Shown here in pieces: positions 1-8,913 of a stretch of 64,000 bases of DNA. The translations under genes and the position numbers were made by a program. Each line of letters starts with the position of its first letter. Position 1 is the stretch's first letter. The DNA is from Novosphingobium malaysiense (GTDB lineage: Bacteria > Pseudomonadota > Alphaproteobacteria > Sphingomonadales > Sphingomonadaceae): contig NZ_JTDI01000006.1 of assembly GCF_000802225.1 (NCBI RefSeq), positions 186,001 through 250,000 on the forward strand. The letters are read 5' to 3'. The notes under the pieces are model-generated. The model did no database searches. It had not been told where the DNA came from and was given only the letters and a program-made list of their open reading frames with translations.

Positions 1-924
1 AACAGCTTTGCACAGGTAGGCCTGATCGGTACGGGCGACGCCAACTTCAGCAAGTTCACGCCGAAGGTAGGGATCGACTATCGCCCCAACAGCGACATGA
101 TGCTCTATGCAAGCTGGTCGCGCGGCTACCGCTCGGGCGGCTTCAGTCCTCGCGCGGCCACGGCGGAGACGGCCAGCACGCCGTTCCAGCCGGAAACCGT
201 CGATGCCTATGAAGTCGGCGCCAAGATGTCGCTGTTCGACCGCAGGCTGGACCTCAACCTCGCCGCCTATGTCTCCGACTACAAGAACATGCAGCAGAAT
301 CTGACGGTCCCCGGTGGTCCTACCGGGAACCAGACGATCACCGGCAACGTACCGGGCGGCGCCATCATCAAAGGCATCGAGTTCGACGGTTCGCTGCGCG
401 TCTCGTCCCGCCTGCGGTTTACCGCTTCGGGCGCCTACATGAAGTCGCACTTCCGCGACTTCATCACCGACGGGGTCTATGGCACAGAAATCGTGCCGTT
501 CGACTATTCGGCCAATCGCCTGATCTACGCGCCGAAGTTCACTGCCTCGCTCAATGCGGATTACGAAGTGCCGACCAGCTTCGGTTCGGTCGCGGCGACG
601 GCTGGATGGCGCCACATCAGCCCCTACGACGAGCAGATCTCGGCCGCTTCGCTGACTCCGATCACCGACGGTTCGGGCAATGTCACGCAGGTCATCGTCA
701 ATGGCAACGACCCGCGCGTACGAACCACCACGCAGGATCTCATCGACGCGAGCCTGACTTTCAACTTCGAACTCGGCGACAAGGAAGCCTACTTCCGCGT
801 CTTCGGTCGCAACCTGGCGAACGAGAAGACCACCACCCACGCATTCACGGTGGCCGGGCTCTGGTCGTTCGGCATGGCTCTCGAGCCTCGCACCTACGGC
901 GCGACGATCGGGTTCAAGTACTGA
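1..924 (+). CDS. TonB-dependent receptor, C-terminal part (cut by window edge)
   Basis: The frame is open from the first base and ends with TGA at 922-924, so only the last 307 residues are visible; the plug domain and signal peptide lie outside the window. What is visible is outer-membrane beta-barrel sequence: alternating aromatic and polar strands, the phrase YASWSRGYRSGGF, a strand-turn-strand unit around SLFDRRLDLNLAAYV, and a C-terminus ending in a tyrosine (GATIGFKY), the usual barrel-assembly signal. Family knowledge: such receptors import bulky substrates across the outer membrane using TonB energy. The SDR gene downstream on the same strand could belong to the same pathway. The substrate is unknown. 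Confidence 0.9.
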   Translation, partial: NSFAQVGLIGTGDANFSKFTPKVGIDYRPNSDMMLYASWSRGYRSGGFSPRAATAETASTPFQPETVDAYEVGAKMSLFDRRLDLNLAAYVSDYKNMQQNLTVPGGPTGNQTITGNVPGGAIIKGIEFDGSLRVSSRLRFTASGAYMKSHFRDFITDGVYGTEIVPFDYSANRLIYAPKFTASLNADYEVPTSFGSVAATAGWRHISPYDEQISAASLTPITDGSGNVTQVIVNGNDPRVRTTTQDLIDASLTFNFELGDKEAYFRVFGRNLANEKTTTHAFTVAGLWSFGMALEPRTYGATIGFKY

Positions 925-1042
925 TCGACCGATGGCCTGACCAAAGGGTCCGGGTCGGTGTCAAGGAGGCGTGCGGCTTACTCTCTCGCCGCACGCCTCC
1001 TTTCTATTTGATGACATGAGAAACAGTCCAAGGAGCAAGCAG

Positions 1043-1807
1043 ATGGGCCGTCTGGAAGGCAAGATCACCCTCGTGACAGGGGCCGGTAACGACCGTGGGC
1101 TCGGTGCAGCAACAGCGCACCGTTTTGCCGAGGAAGGCGCGTTCGTCTATCTCACCGACCTGGATGCCGGCGGGGCCGAAGCCGTCGCCGGCGCCATTCG
1201 CGAAGCCGGGGGGCAGGCGGAAGCCCTGCCCCACGACGTGACCAGCGAAGCGGACTGGGACAAGGTGTTCTCGGTAGTCGAAAAGGGTCACGGACGGCTC
1301 GACGTTCTGGTGAACAATGCCGGTATCGCCATCCTCAAGCCGCTGACGATGCTCACCGCGGCGGACTGGGAAAAGCAGAACAAGGTCAACCTCGACAGCG
1401 TTTTCTACGGCGCCAAACGGGCCGTCGAACTGATGCGCAAGGTCGGCCACGGCGGATCGATCATCAACCTGTCGTCGATCGGCGGCCTTGTCGGCGTGCC
1501 GGCCTGCGGGGCTTATGGCGCGGCCAAGGGCGGCGTGCGCATCTTCTCCAAGGTCGTGGCGATGGAGTGCGCGGCCGAGGGCATTCGCTGCAATTCGGTC
1601 CACCCCGGCATGATCGAAACCGCGATGCAGGACGTCGCCCGCCGCGACAACCCCGAAGGCTTCAAGGAAATCGTCGCCAGCGTGCCGATGAAGCGGCTGG
1701 GCACACCGCTCGATATCGCCAACATGAACCTGTTCCTGGCCTCCGACGAAGCCAACTACATCACCGGCGCGGAATTCACCGTCGATGGCGGCGTGACCGC
1801 GATGTGA
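1043..1807 (+). CDS. SDR family NAD(P)-dependent oxidoreductase
   Basis: A 254-residue classical short-chain dehydrogenase. The N-terminal cofactor loop is TGAGNDRGLG, followed by the NNAG motif, the catalytic Ser in INLSSIGG and the YGAAK (Tyr-x3-Lys) pair. The C-terminus ends in the usual FTVDGG. I chose the ATG at 1043 because AGGAG lies about seven bases upstream and MGRLEGK is a normal SDR beginning; an upstream in-frame start at 971 would add an unlikely tail. It probably oxidises or reduces an alcohol/ketone intermediate in the catabolic patch around it. Substrate cannot be told from the sequence. Confidence 0.93.
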   Translation: MGRLEGKITLVTGAGNDRGLGAATAHRFAEEGAFVYLTDLDAGGAEAVAGAIREAGGQAEALPHDVTSEADWDKVFSVVEKGHGRLDVLVNNAGIAILKPLTMLTAADWEKQNKVNLDSVFYGAKRAVELMRKVGHGGSIINLSSIGGLVGVPACGAYGAAKGGVRIFSKVVAMECAAEGIRCNSVHPGMIETAMQDVARRDNPEGFKEIVASVPMKRLGTPLDIANMNLFLASDEANYITGAEFTVDGGVTAM

Positions 1808-1811
1808 ACGC

Positions 1812-2612
1812 TCAGGTGGAGGGCGCGACCCAGCGGATCGCGTTCTCCACCAGCCGCCGGTAGTGCGGATTGTCGTAGGCCGATGGTCCGTCGCCCGGCT
1901 GCAGATAGACGAGCCGGCTGTTCATCACCTGCCGGGTCCAGCCGATGAGATCGCTTCCCGGTGGATGCTCCCAGCCATCGCGCGCGTACATTTGCCCCTG
2001 TACGGCAAGATCGGCCGAATAGAACCGATCCCGGGTATACGGCATGTCAGCGCGCAACAGCGGCTCGACCTCGTCCGTAAAGATCTGGGCCAGATAAGGT
2101 TCGTCGGTCAGCGTGAAGCGCGCGGGGAGTCCTCCCGTGACGGGATGATCTGCCAGGACCTCGACCTCGTAGGTGACGTCATGGGCATAACCGCTGTCCG
2201 GCACCGCCACGCCACGCACCTCGCCGGGATGATAGAGGAACTGGCCGCCCAGCCATTCGTGGTACTCGTCCCATGTTGGCCAGCCTGCCAGCGCATGATG
2301 CAACGCCACGACACCCTTGCCCGCCTCGAACAATGCGCGCATCCCCGGCGCAAGATCCAGCGGCGGCTCCAGATAGGCCGGGGCGCCCTCGCCCGCCTCG
2401 AAATCGAGACCGGGCATGTCGTAGAGAACCAGCACGTCGAAGCCACGCATGCCGTCGGGATTCATCAGCCGCGCAGCCGCCGGCTGGTCCACCATCGTCG
2501 CGCTGATGCCCTCCATGGCCTGGAACATTGTGTCGAAGGCGGTGCGATCGAACGGATGACCGCGCACGGCCACGAGACATTGCAGCGGTGCGCTGTGCCG
2601 GATGATCGGCAT
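1812..2612 (-). CDS. ThuA-like domain protein
   Basis: A 266-residue protein resembling the ThuA (trehalose utilisation) family, which has a class I glutamine-amidotransferase-like fold. Supporting features are the strand VLVLYDMPGLDF early in the protein and GKGVVALHHALAGWPTW in the middle, matching the family's G-x-VxxHH region. No signal peptide. Its start codon overlaps the stop of the upstream reductase (ATGA at 2610-2613 on the minus strand), so the two are translationally coupled and probably in one pathway. ThuA proteins have poorly defined activities linked to sugar or polyol metabolism; I do not assign a reaction. Confidence 0.75.
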   Translation of the reverse strand: MPIIRHSAPLQCLVAVRGHPFDRTAFDTMFQAMEGISATMVDQPAAARLMNPDGMRGFDVLVLYDMPGLDFEAGEGAPAYLEPPLDLAPGMRALFEAGKGVVALHHALAGWPTWDEYHEWLGGQFLYHPGEVRGVAVPDSGYAHDVTYEVEVLADHPVTGGLPARFTLTDEPYLAQIFTDEVEPLLRADMPYTRDRFYSADLAVQGQMYARDGWEHPPGSDLIGWTRQVMNSRLVYLQPGDGPSAYDNPHYRRLVENAIRWVAPST

Positions 2613-3619
2613 CAGAGCTTTACCAGGACCTTGCCCATGTTCTTGCCGGTCAGCATGCGCTCGTAGGCGGTCAGCACGTTTTCGATTCCCTGCGTTTCAT
2701 CGAAACGCATCGTCAGCTTCCCCGCGTCGAGCCATTCCCGCAGCTGCGGCATGAACTCCGCGCCCCGCTCGAGGAAATCGGGAATGAAGAACCCTTCCAC
2801 CCTCAGGCGCCGCATCAGGATCTGGTCGAAGCGGGCCGGGCCGGGCAAGGGCTTGTCGTTGTCGTAACCGGCCACCATGCCGCAGATGGCCACCCGGCCG
2901 TAGTGGGCCATGTTGGGCAGCACGGCATCGAGGATCGGCCCGCCGACATTGTCGAAGAAGGCATTGATGCCCCCCTCGATGGTTCCCAGCCGCGCTTCGA
3001 CATCCTCGTTGCGGTAGTCGATCGCCATGTCGACACCGATCTCGTCGATGAGGAAGCGGCATTTCTCGGGGCCGCCCGCGATGCCGACGACCTTTGCGCC
3101 GAGAATGCGGCCAATCTGACAGGCCAGACTTCCGGTGGCACCGGCAGCCGCCGACACCGCCAGCCATTCGCCCTTCTTGACGGCGGCGACTTCCTTGACG
3201 CCGACATAGGCCGTCCAGGAATTCATCCCCAGCGCGCCGAAGTGCTGGCGCGGATCGGAGACGGTATCGTCGACCACTTCCAGCCCGGCCTCTTGCGGCG
3301 ACACGATCGCCTGCTCGGCCCATTGCCCGAAGCCGCGCACCAAAGCGCCGACGGGAAAGGCCGGATCCTTGCTCTCGATGACGCGGCCAAGCACAAGTCC
3401 GACCATTTTCGAGCCGAGAGGAAGCGGTGGCTGGTACCCGTCTGTGCGCGGGCTCATCCACATGCGGGTGCCGGCATCCATCGACAGCCATTCGACCGCG
3501 ATGCGCACTTCGCCGGGGTGAAGCGGGGCCGGCTCTTCAGTGCACAGCGTAAGTGCCTGGGCAAAGTTGGTGTTTCCCTCGGGGTGGCGATCAAGCCGCC
3601 AAAAACGAATGTCAGTCAT
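2612..3619 (-). CDS. NADP-dependent MDR-family oxidoreductase (CurA/PTGR-like)
   Basis: A 335-residue zinc-free medium-chain reductase of the curcumin reductase / prostaglandin reductase group. Visible features are the N-terminal GroES-like part, the dinucleotide-binding stretch VSAAAGATGSLACQIGRILG, VVGIAGGPEKC and the late motif FDNVGGPILDAVLPNM. Family enzymes reduce alpha,beta-unsaturated ketones or aldehydes with NADPH. It is the first gene of a two-gene minus-strand unit with the ThuA-like protein, divergent from a TonB receptor. It is a paralogue of the gene at 7330-8337; both keep the same architecture and length. Confidence 0.92.
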   Translation of the reverse strand: MTDIRFWRLDRHPEGNTNFAQALTLCTEEPAPLHPGEVRIAVEWLSMDAGTRMWMSPRTDGYQPPLPLGSKMVGLVLGRVIESKDPAFPVGALVRGFGQWAEQAIVSPQEAGLEVVDDTVSDPRQHFGALGMNSWTAYVGVKEVAAVKKGEWLAVSAAAGATGSLACQIGRILGAKVVGIAGGPEKCRFLIDEIGVDMAIDYRNEDVEARLGTIEGGINAFFDNVGGPILDAVLPNMAHYGRVAICGMVAGYDNDKPLPGPARFDQILMRRLRVEGFFIPDFLERGAEFMPQLREWLDAGKLTMRFDETQGIENVLTAYERMLTGKNMGKVLVKL

Positions 3620-3769
3620 GCATCTCTCCTCGCCCCAACTTCGCCCTCCAGTCTAGCCGCGCCACCTAACCAAACTGCTAGACCTAACCCTTTGCACAGG
3701 CCCTTTATCCGGGTGCGAAGCGTACGGAGCGCGCCAATAACCAAATGGATTACCAGGGAGGTATCTGAA

Positions 3770-6247
3770 ATGCGCGTTTCCAAATCCGCATTGCTCGCCG
3801 GCACCGTTCTCGGGATGACGGCAATCGCCACTCCTGCCCTCGCGCAGGAAACCGCGACGGACGAATCCGTCGCAAAGCAACAGGGTGGCGTCTCCGAAAT
3901 CGTCGTCACCGCACGTAAGCGACAGGAATCCGTTCAGGACGTTCCCGTGGCGGTATCCGCCATCTCGGCCGCTGAAATCGCTAACCGCGATGTCACCAGC
4001 GTCGAAAAGATCGCCGCGATCACGCCACAGTTCAACGTCGGCCGCGCTTCGAACGGTTCGGGCGCGCAGCTCACCCTGCGCGGCATCGGTTCGTCGTCGA
4101 CTTCGATCGGCATCGAACAGTCCGTCGCCGTCGTCGTCGACGGAGCCTATTACGGCCAGGGCCGCATCATCCAGGAAGGTTTCTTCGACCTTGCCCGCGT
4201 GGAAGTGCTGAAGGGCCCGCAGGCCCTGTTCTTCGGCAAGAACGCCACAGCCGGCGTGATCTCGATCACGTCCGCCGATCCGACCCTGACCCCCGAATTC
4301 ATGATGAAGGGCGGTTACGAATTCAAGAGCCAGCAGTACCGCGTCGAGGGCTATGCCTCGGGACCGCTAACCGATACGCTCGGCATCCGCGTCGCTGCAC
4401 GCTATTCGAAGATGGACGGCGGCTATTACCGCAACGTCGCCGACGACGTCTACTACACGGAAGTTGACGCGGCGAGCCTGTTTGCCGGTGGCGACGGAGA
4501 CCCGACCTCGCACCTCGCGAAGCCCGCCCCGCGCAAGGAGCCGGGCGAAGAGGAATTCCTGGCACGCGGTACTCTCAAATGGGAGCCGACGGACCGCCTG
4601 ACGGTAAGCCTCAAGGGCAGCGTCGACATCAACACGGTGAACAACTCCTCTTGGAACTACGTCGCCTATGCCTGCGGCAACGGCTCCACCTCGCAGCTCA
4701 ACGGCTATGCCTGCGACAAGGACTTCGTCACCCACCAGAACGACATGCCGGCCGACATCGCGTCGAACTATCCCTACGCCAAGAGCGACGGTTCGCTATA
4801 CAACAAGTACCGCTCGGCCGCCGGCACGCTGAACGTCCAGTATGATGCCAACCAGTTGCAGATCTCGTCGGTCACCAACTACCAGTGGAACAACAACCGT
4901 TGGGCCTGCGCCTGCGACTTCCAGTCTTCGGATTCCTCCAACGGGATCGGTTCCACCTGGGCCACGGAGAACTCCTCGTGGCATGCTTTCAGCCAGGAAC
5001 TGCGCGCCCTTACGCAATTCGACGGTCCGTTCAACATGATGTTGGGCGCGCTGTACCAGAAAACCAAGCGTGACTTCGAGCAGTACATCATGTTCGCCGG
5101 CGTTTCGAACTCCGCCGCGCCGGACGGCTTCGAATACGTGGCCACTTCCAAGTCGAGTTACACCAAGGGCGATACCATGGCCGTGTTCGGCCAGGCGACC
5201 TTCAAGATCCTGCCCTCGCTCGAACTCGCCGGCGGCGTGCGCTACACCGACGAGACCAAGAACAGCTTCTTCACCCAGCCCTACAACAACCCGCTGCTGC
5301 TGGGCATCTTCCGCGATCAGAACGATCCGGACGGCCTGGGCGAAGTCTATGGGCGCCAGCACTTCAAGAACTGGTCGCCTGAAGCGACGCTGACCTGGAA
5401 GCCGACGCAGGACATCATGCTCTACGGCGCCTACAAGACTGCCTACAAGTCGGGCGGTTTCTCCAACGGCGGCATCAACTCGAAGTTCTCGGCCGATCCC
5501 CAGGGCGACCTGACCTTCAACCCGGAAAAGGCCGAAGGTTTCGAAGTCGGCTTCAAGTCCACCCTGCTCGACCGCCAGCTGCGCTTCAACGTCACGGCGT
5601 TCACCTACAAGTACAAGGACCTGCAGGTCGACTTCTTCAACTCGCCGATCTTCGCGTTCCAGACGCTGACGGCCGATGCCCGGACCAAGGGCGTCGAGGT
5701 CGAATTCCAGTACGCGCCCTATGCGGTGCCGGGCCTCGATATCCACGGGTCGATCAACTACGACAAGGCGCGTTACACCAGCTTCCCGCTGGCGCCGTGC
5801 TACGCCGGTCAGACGCCGTCCGAAGGATGCAACCTTGCCGGCAACACTCGCCAGAACCTGACCGGCGCGCCGCTCTCGGTGGCACCGGAATGGACCGGCA
5901 GCCTGGGCCTGGGGTACCAGACACCGATCAGCGACTCGCTCAAGCTGGGCTTCAATGTCGACAGCAAGTATTCCGACAGCTACCTGGCTTCGGGCTTCGG
6001 CAACCCGCTCTCGAAGCAGGACAGCTATGTAACCATCGATGCCGGCATTCGCGTCGGAGCACAGGACGACAACTGGCAGATCGCGCTCATCGGCAAGAAC
6101 CTGACCAACGAGTTCTACGTCACCGGCGTGGTCGATGGGCCTTCTACCGGCGGCGGCACCGGCACCCCGGCGGGCTTCAAGGCCGACCAGCTCGGCTTCG
6201 GCTCGCTTCCCCGCACGGTGATGGTCGAAGTCACCAAGCGGTTCTGA
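3770..6247 (+). CDS. TonB-dependent receptor
   Basis: An 825-residue outer-membrane receptor. Residues 1-26 form a signal peptide ending ALAQ; a TonB-box-like segment SEIVVTARKR follows near residue 45, then a plug with GPQALFFGKNATAGVISITS, then a barrel with YKTAYKSGGFSNGG and a terminal aromatic residue (VEVTKRF). Start chosen at the ATG 3770 because of the GGGAGG upstream and the signal peptide; longer in-frame extension upstream overlaps the divergent reductase and is not credible. An ideal rho-independent terminator follows at 6276-6303, so it is transcribed alone. The FARKR-type plug is typical of sphingomonad receptors for organic carbon compounds; substrate unknown. Confidence 0.95.
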   Translation: MRVSKSALLAGTVLGMTAIATPALAQETATDESVAKQQGGVSEIVVTARKRQESVQDVPVAVSAISAAEIANRDVTSVEKIAAITPQFNVGRASNGSGAQLTLRGIGSSSTSIGIEQSVAVVVDGAYYGQGRIIQEGFFDLARVEVLKGPQALFFGKNATAGVISITSADPTLTPEFMMKGGYEFKSQQYRVEGYASGPLTDTLGIRVAARYSKMDGGYYRNVADDVYYTEVDAASLFAGGDGDPTSHLAKPAPRKEPGEEEFLARGTLKWEPTDRLTVSLKGSVDINTVNNSSWNYVAYACGNGSTSQLNGYACDKDFVTHQNDMPADIASNYPYAKSDGSLYNKYRSAAGTLNVQYDANQLQISSVTNYQWNNNRWACACDFQSSDSSNGIGSTWATENSSWHAFSQELRALTQFDGPFNMMLGALYQKTKRDFEQYIMFAGVSNSAAPDGFEYVATSKSSYTKGDTMAVFGQATFKILPSLELAGGVRYTDETKNSFFTQPYNNPLLLGIFRDQNDPDGLGEVYGRQHFKNWSPEATLTWKPTQDIMLYGAYKTAYKSGGFSNGGINSKFSADPQGDLTFNPEKAEGFEVGFKSTLLDRQLRFNVTAFTYKYKDLQVDFFNSPIFAFQTLTADARTKGVEVEFQYAPYAVPGLDIHGSINYDKARYTSFPLAPCYAGQTPSEGCNLAGNTRQNLTGAPLSVAPEWTGSLGLGYQTPISDSLKLGFNVDSKYSDSYLASGFGNPLSKQDSYVTIDAGIRVGAQDDNWQIALIGKNLTNEFYVTGVVDGPSTGGGTGTPAGFKADQLGFGSLPRTVMVEVTKRF

Positions 6248-6275
6248 CCACGGCATCCCGTAAACGGGTCGCAGG

Positions 6276-6303
6276 AAAGGCGGGGCTTCGGCCCCGCCTT
6301 TTA
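6276..6303 (+). terminator. rho-independent terminator of TonB receptor gene
   Basis: Stem AAGGCGGGGC, loop TTCG, stem GCCCCGCCTT, followed by T residues. It starts 29 bases after the receptor's stop codon. Confidence 0.9.
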
Positions 6304-6405
6304 CTGTTTGAGGAACCGGTGCGCACCGTGGTCGGTGCGGGTGCGGATAAGTCCATGGCAGAACAGAGGGCCGCCCTCTTCGTCCATGCCGCCGGACCCG
6401 CGTAC

Positions 6406-6444
6406 AAAAAGGCCCCGCCACCACTCGGGTGACGGGGCCTTTTC
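6406..6444. terminator. bidirectional terminator
   Basis: Inverted repeat AAAAAGGCCCCG ... CGGGGCCTTTT with a 15-base loop. On the minus strand it follows the SnoaL-like gene (stop at 6467) with a T run, so it mainly ends the 8337-6467 operon; on the plus strand it is a backstop to the terminator at 6276. Confidence 0.85.
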
Positions 6445-6466
6445 GGCTTCGCAACTCAATCGATCG

Positions 6467-6895
6467 TCAGCAGCCCTTGGGCGCCCGCTGCCGGTGGATA
6501 TTCCGGAAGGAGCGGGACTTGAAGTACCAGCGGCCAGCGATCTTCACGCAGGTATCCTCGTAGAGACCGCGATCGCGGACGGTCTCGTTTTCCTGGTCGT
6601 AGACCTCGGTAGTATAGCTGCGGATCTTGGCGTTGTCGCCGTCGATGTCGATAGCGCCGGGCCAAGCCTCGAACATGATCCCCGGATAGGCCTTCATCGC
6701 CTCGATCCACATGGCGACGATGGCGTCTCGCCCGCGCGTGGTGCCGATCTCGGGATAGTCGGGCAAGGACCATTCCGCGTCTTCAGCCCAGGTTGCGCCC
6801 CAGGCATCGGCGTCCCGCCGGGTCACGGCATCGGCATAGGCTTCAAGCAATTCCCGGATCGCAAGGCGGTCCTCGAAGGAGCCGGTAAATGTCAT
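6467..6895 (-). CDS. SnoaL/NTF2-like small protein
   Basis: A 142-residue protein with the alpha+beta-cone (NTF2/SnoaL) pattern: an N-terminal helix EDRLAIRELLEAYADAVTRR, then DADAWGATWAEDAEW and late strands around GRWYFKSRSF. Members act as isomerases, dehydratases, hydrolases or dioxygenase small subunits. I placed the start at the ATG at 6895, where GGGAGAG precedes it, instead of an upstream ATG (MENEN) without a ribosome site. It is the last gene of a minus-strand unit with the Rieske protein and MDR reductase and ends before a strong terminator. Specific reaction unknown. Confidence 0.82.
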   Translation of the reverse strand: MTFTGSFEDRLAIRELLEAYADAVTRRDADAWGATWAEDAEWSLPDYPEIGTTRGRDAIVAMWIEAMKAYPGIMFEAWPGAIDIDGDNAKIRSYTTEVYDQENETVRDRGLYEDTCVKIAGRWYFKSRSFRNIHRQRAPKGC

Positions 6896-6976
6896 GTGCT
6901 GTTCTCTCCCGTTTTCGTTTTCCATGGATGATATGCTTCGCGGACGCGGCACGAACCTGTCACCGGTGAGAGAAAT

Positions 6977-7333
6977 TCAGGTTCCCACCGGACGTTCGTT
7001 GGGGCCCGGCGGCGTGTCGGGCACGGCCACCTCGATAGTTCCGTCGCTCACGCGCACGTCGAAGCGGCGAAGATCCGCATAGGCACCGCCCAGGCAGCGT
7101 CCGGTCTTCACTTCGAAGCGGGCGCCGTGCAGCGGGCACATGATCGCTCCGCGCCGGACCCTCCCTGGCGACAGCAGGGCGGCCTGGTGCGTGCAGCGAT
7201 CGTTCACGGCACTGAAACCGTCATCGGCGCGGACGACCAGGACGCTCCAGCCGGACAGTTCCTGTGCCAGCTTGCCGTCGTCGGGAAAGTCCGCCTCGAG
7301 GCAGAGCGGTGTCCACGTCGTCGCGTCGGTCAT
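6977..7333 (-). CDS. Rieske [2Fe-2S] ferredoxin-like protein
   Basis: A 118-residue stand-alone Rieske domain. The cluster ligands are visible as C-T-H (in NDRCTHQAALL) and CPLHG sixteen residues later, the canonical CxH...CxxH pair. Small Rieske proteins of this size serve as electron carriers for ring-hydroxylating dioxygenases or other oxygenases. No oxygenase alpha subunit is seen in this patch. Its ATG overlaps the stop of the upstream MDR gene (ATGA at 7330-7333, minus strand), implying coupled translation, and the SnoaL-like gene follows. A longer in-frame start reaching 7603 would lie inside the reductase gene and is rejected. Confidence 0.92.
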   Translation of the reverse strand: MTDATTWTPLCLEADFPDDGKLAQELSGWSVLVVRADDGFSAVNDRCTHQAALLSPGRVRRGAIMCPLHGARFEVKTGRCLGGAYADLRRFDVRVSDGTIEVAVPDTPPGPNERPVGT

Positions 7334-8337
7334 ATCCGCACCAGTGTCTTGCCGATGGTCCGGCCGCTCATGAGGTCGATGAAGGCTTCGGGCAGCTTTT
7401 CGAATCCGTCGCGCAAGTTGGCTAGCGGCTTGAGCTTGCCTTCGGCCACCCAGCCGTCGAGTTCGGCCTGCGCCTTGTCGAGGAGTTCGGCATAGTCGAA
7501 GGTGATGAAGCCCTGCATCTTGATGCGGTTGACTACCAGCTGCCACAGCGTCTTGACGCCATAGGGGTGGTCGGCATCGTTGTACTGGCCGATCATGCCG
7601 CACACCGCGACGCGTCCGTGAAGGCGCATCAGCGGCAGGATGGCTTCGAGCATCTCGCCGCCCACGTTGTCGAAATAGACATCGACGCCCTCGGGCGCGA
7701 CCTTGGAAATCTCCGTCGCAATGTCCGGCGTCGCGCGGTAGTCGATTCCCGCATCGAAACCGAGATCCCTGATCACTTCGATCTTCTCGGGCGAACCGGC
7801 GATGCCGATGACGCGGCAGCCCTTTGCCTTGGCGATCTGGCCGACGGTCGAGCCGGTGGCACCAGCCGCCGCACTGACGACGACGGTCTCGCCCGGCTTG
7901 GCTTCGCCAACCGCGAACAGCCCGACCCAGGCTGTCAGCCCGACAGGTCCCAATGCGCCCATGTAGTGGTGCAGGTCCACGCCCGGCTGCGGATTGACCT
8001 TCTCGATCCCCCAGGCATCGCCGGACAGAACGTAGTGATCGGACCAGTGCGCGAATGCGCGCACGAAGGTGCCGACCGGGTATTCCGGATTGTTCGACTC
8101 GACGACTTCGCCCAGCGACATGCCCTTGATCGGTTCGCCAAGCGCGACCGGTTCGATGTAGCTGGGCCGGTCGTCGAGAAAGCCGCGGATCGCCGGGTCC
8201 ACCGATCCGACCCGCATCGCGACAAGGAACTCCCCTTCGCCCGGGACCGGCATTTCGGTCTCCGCCAGTTGGAAGTCTTCGAGCTTCGGCACGCCTTCCG
8301 GCCGCCGCGCCAGCAATATCTGTCTAACCTTTCCCAT
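7330..8337 (-). CDS. NADP-dependent MDR-family oxidoreductase (CurA/PTGR-like)
   Basis: A 335-residue paralogue of the gene at 2612-3619. It has VVVSAAAGATGSTVGQIAKA as the cofactor-binding glycine-rich region, VIGIAGSPEKIE next, and VYFDNVGGEMLEAILPLM, all diagnostic of the zinc-independent leukotriene-B4-dehydrogenase/CurA group. It likely reduces an enone or enal. It heads a minus-strand unit with the Rieske ferredoxin and SnoaL-like protein, divergent from another SnoaL-like gene at 8450; the 112-base gap between them probably holds both promoters. Confidence 0.93.
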   Translation of the reverse strand: MGKVRQILLARRPEGVPKLEDFQLAETEMPVPGEGEFLVAMRVGSVDPAIRGFLDDRPSYIEPVALGEPIKGMSLGEVVESNNPEYPVGTFVRAFAHWSDHYVLSGDAWGIEKVNPQPGVDLHHYMGALGPVGLTAWVGLFAVGEAKPGETVVVSAAAGATGSTVGQIAKAKGCRVIGIAGSPEKIEVIRDLGFDAGIDYRATPDIATEISKVAPEGVDVYFDNVGGEMLEAILPLMRLHGRVAVCGMIGQYNDADHPYGVKTLWQLVVNRIKMQGFITFDYAELLDKAQAELDGWVAEGKLKPLANLRDGFEKLPEAFIDLMSGRTIGKTLVRI

Positions 8338-8449
8338 GAGTCCTCTCTAACGCTGCCAAGGCAAGGCGTAGGCTATTCGAATGGCTAGGTTCGGCAAACA
8401 CATCCCCTTGCCACTATCCCGGTCGAGAAGAGAGGAGCTCGAAACAGCC

Positions 8450-8860
8450 ATGACCATGACCCCCGAAGAAATCACCGCCTTCGTAGACCGCCTCTATGCC
8501 ACCACCGGCGAGGGAAACTGGGAAGCGGCAGCCGAAATGCTGACCGACGACTTCGTGGCCCACGAAGCGGACGGCCTGCCGATGGCGGGCGAGTTCCGCG
8601 GCAGGAATGGGCTCAAGGACCTGTACAGCAAGGTCATGGGCATGGTCGATGTCGCCGCGCTCGAACGCTCGGCGCTTCCCGTAGGCGAAGACTGCGCCAT
8701 CGCCGTCCTCACCATGCGCTTCGCGGATCCGGACCTGAAGCCCGCCGAACTGTGCGAAATGTTCCGCTTTCGCGACGGCAAGTGCTGCGAGATCAAGCCC
8801 TACTATTTCGATCCCGCACCGTTCATCGCGGCCTGCGAAGCCAAGAAGACTGCCGCCTGA
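8450..8860 (+). CDS. SnoaL/NTF2-like protein
   Basis: A 136-residue protein with the SnoaL-like order: N-terminal helix EEITAFVDRLYATTGEGNWE, strand MLTDDFVAHEADGLPMAGEF, and a late strand CEMFRFRDGKCCEIKPYYFD. The ATG at 8450 is preceded by GAGGAG, which decides it against an upstream in-frame ATG. It is followed 53 bases later by an MDR reductase on the same strand. Different in sequence from the SnoaL-like protein at 6467, so not a recent duplicate. Probably a small isomerase/hydrolase in the same catabolic route; reaction not assignable. Confidence 0.82.
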   Translation: MTMTPEEITAFVDRLYATTGEGNWEAAAEMLTDDFVAHEADGLPMAGEFRGRNGLKDLYSKVMGMVDVAALERSALPVGEDCAIAVLTMRFADPDLKPAELCEMFRFRDGKCCEIKPYYFDPAPFIAACEAKKTAA

Positions 8861-8913
8861 GGCAAGCGGCGGGCTTGGCTTGCCCAGGCGCCCGGCGCTA
8901 GAGTCATCGCGTT

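Noticed and set aside
4796..6454. Minus-strand open frame of about 550 codons opposite the second TonB receptor
   Set aside because: Shadow frame that also runs through the terminators at 6276 and 6406.
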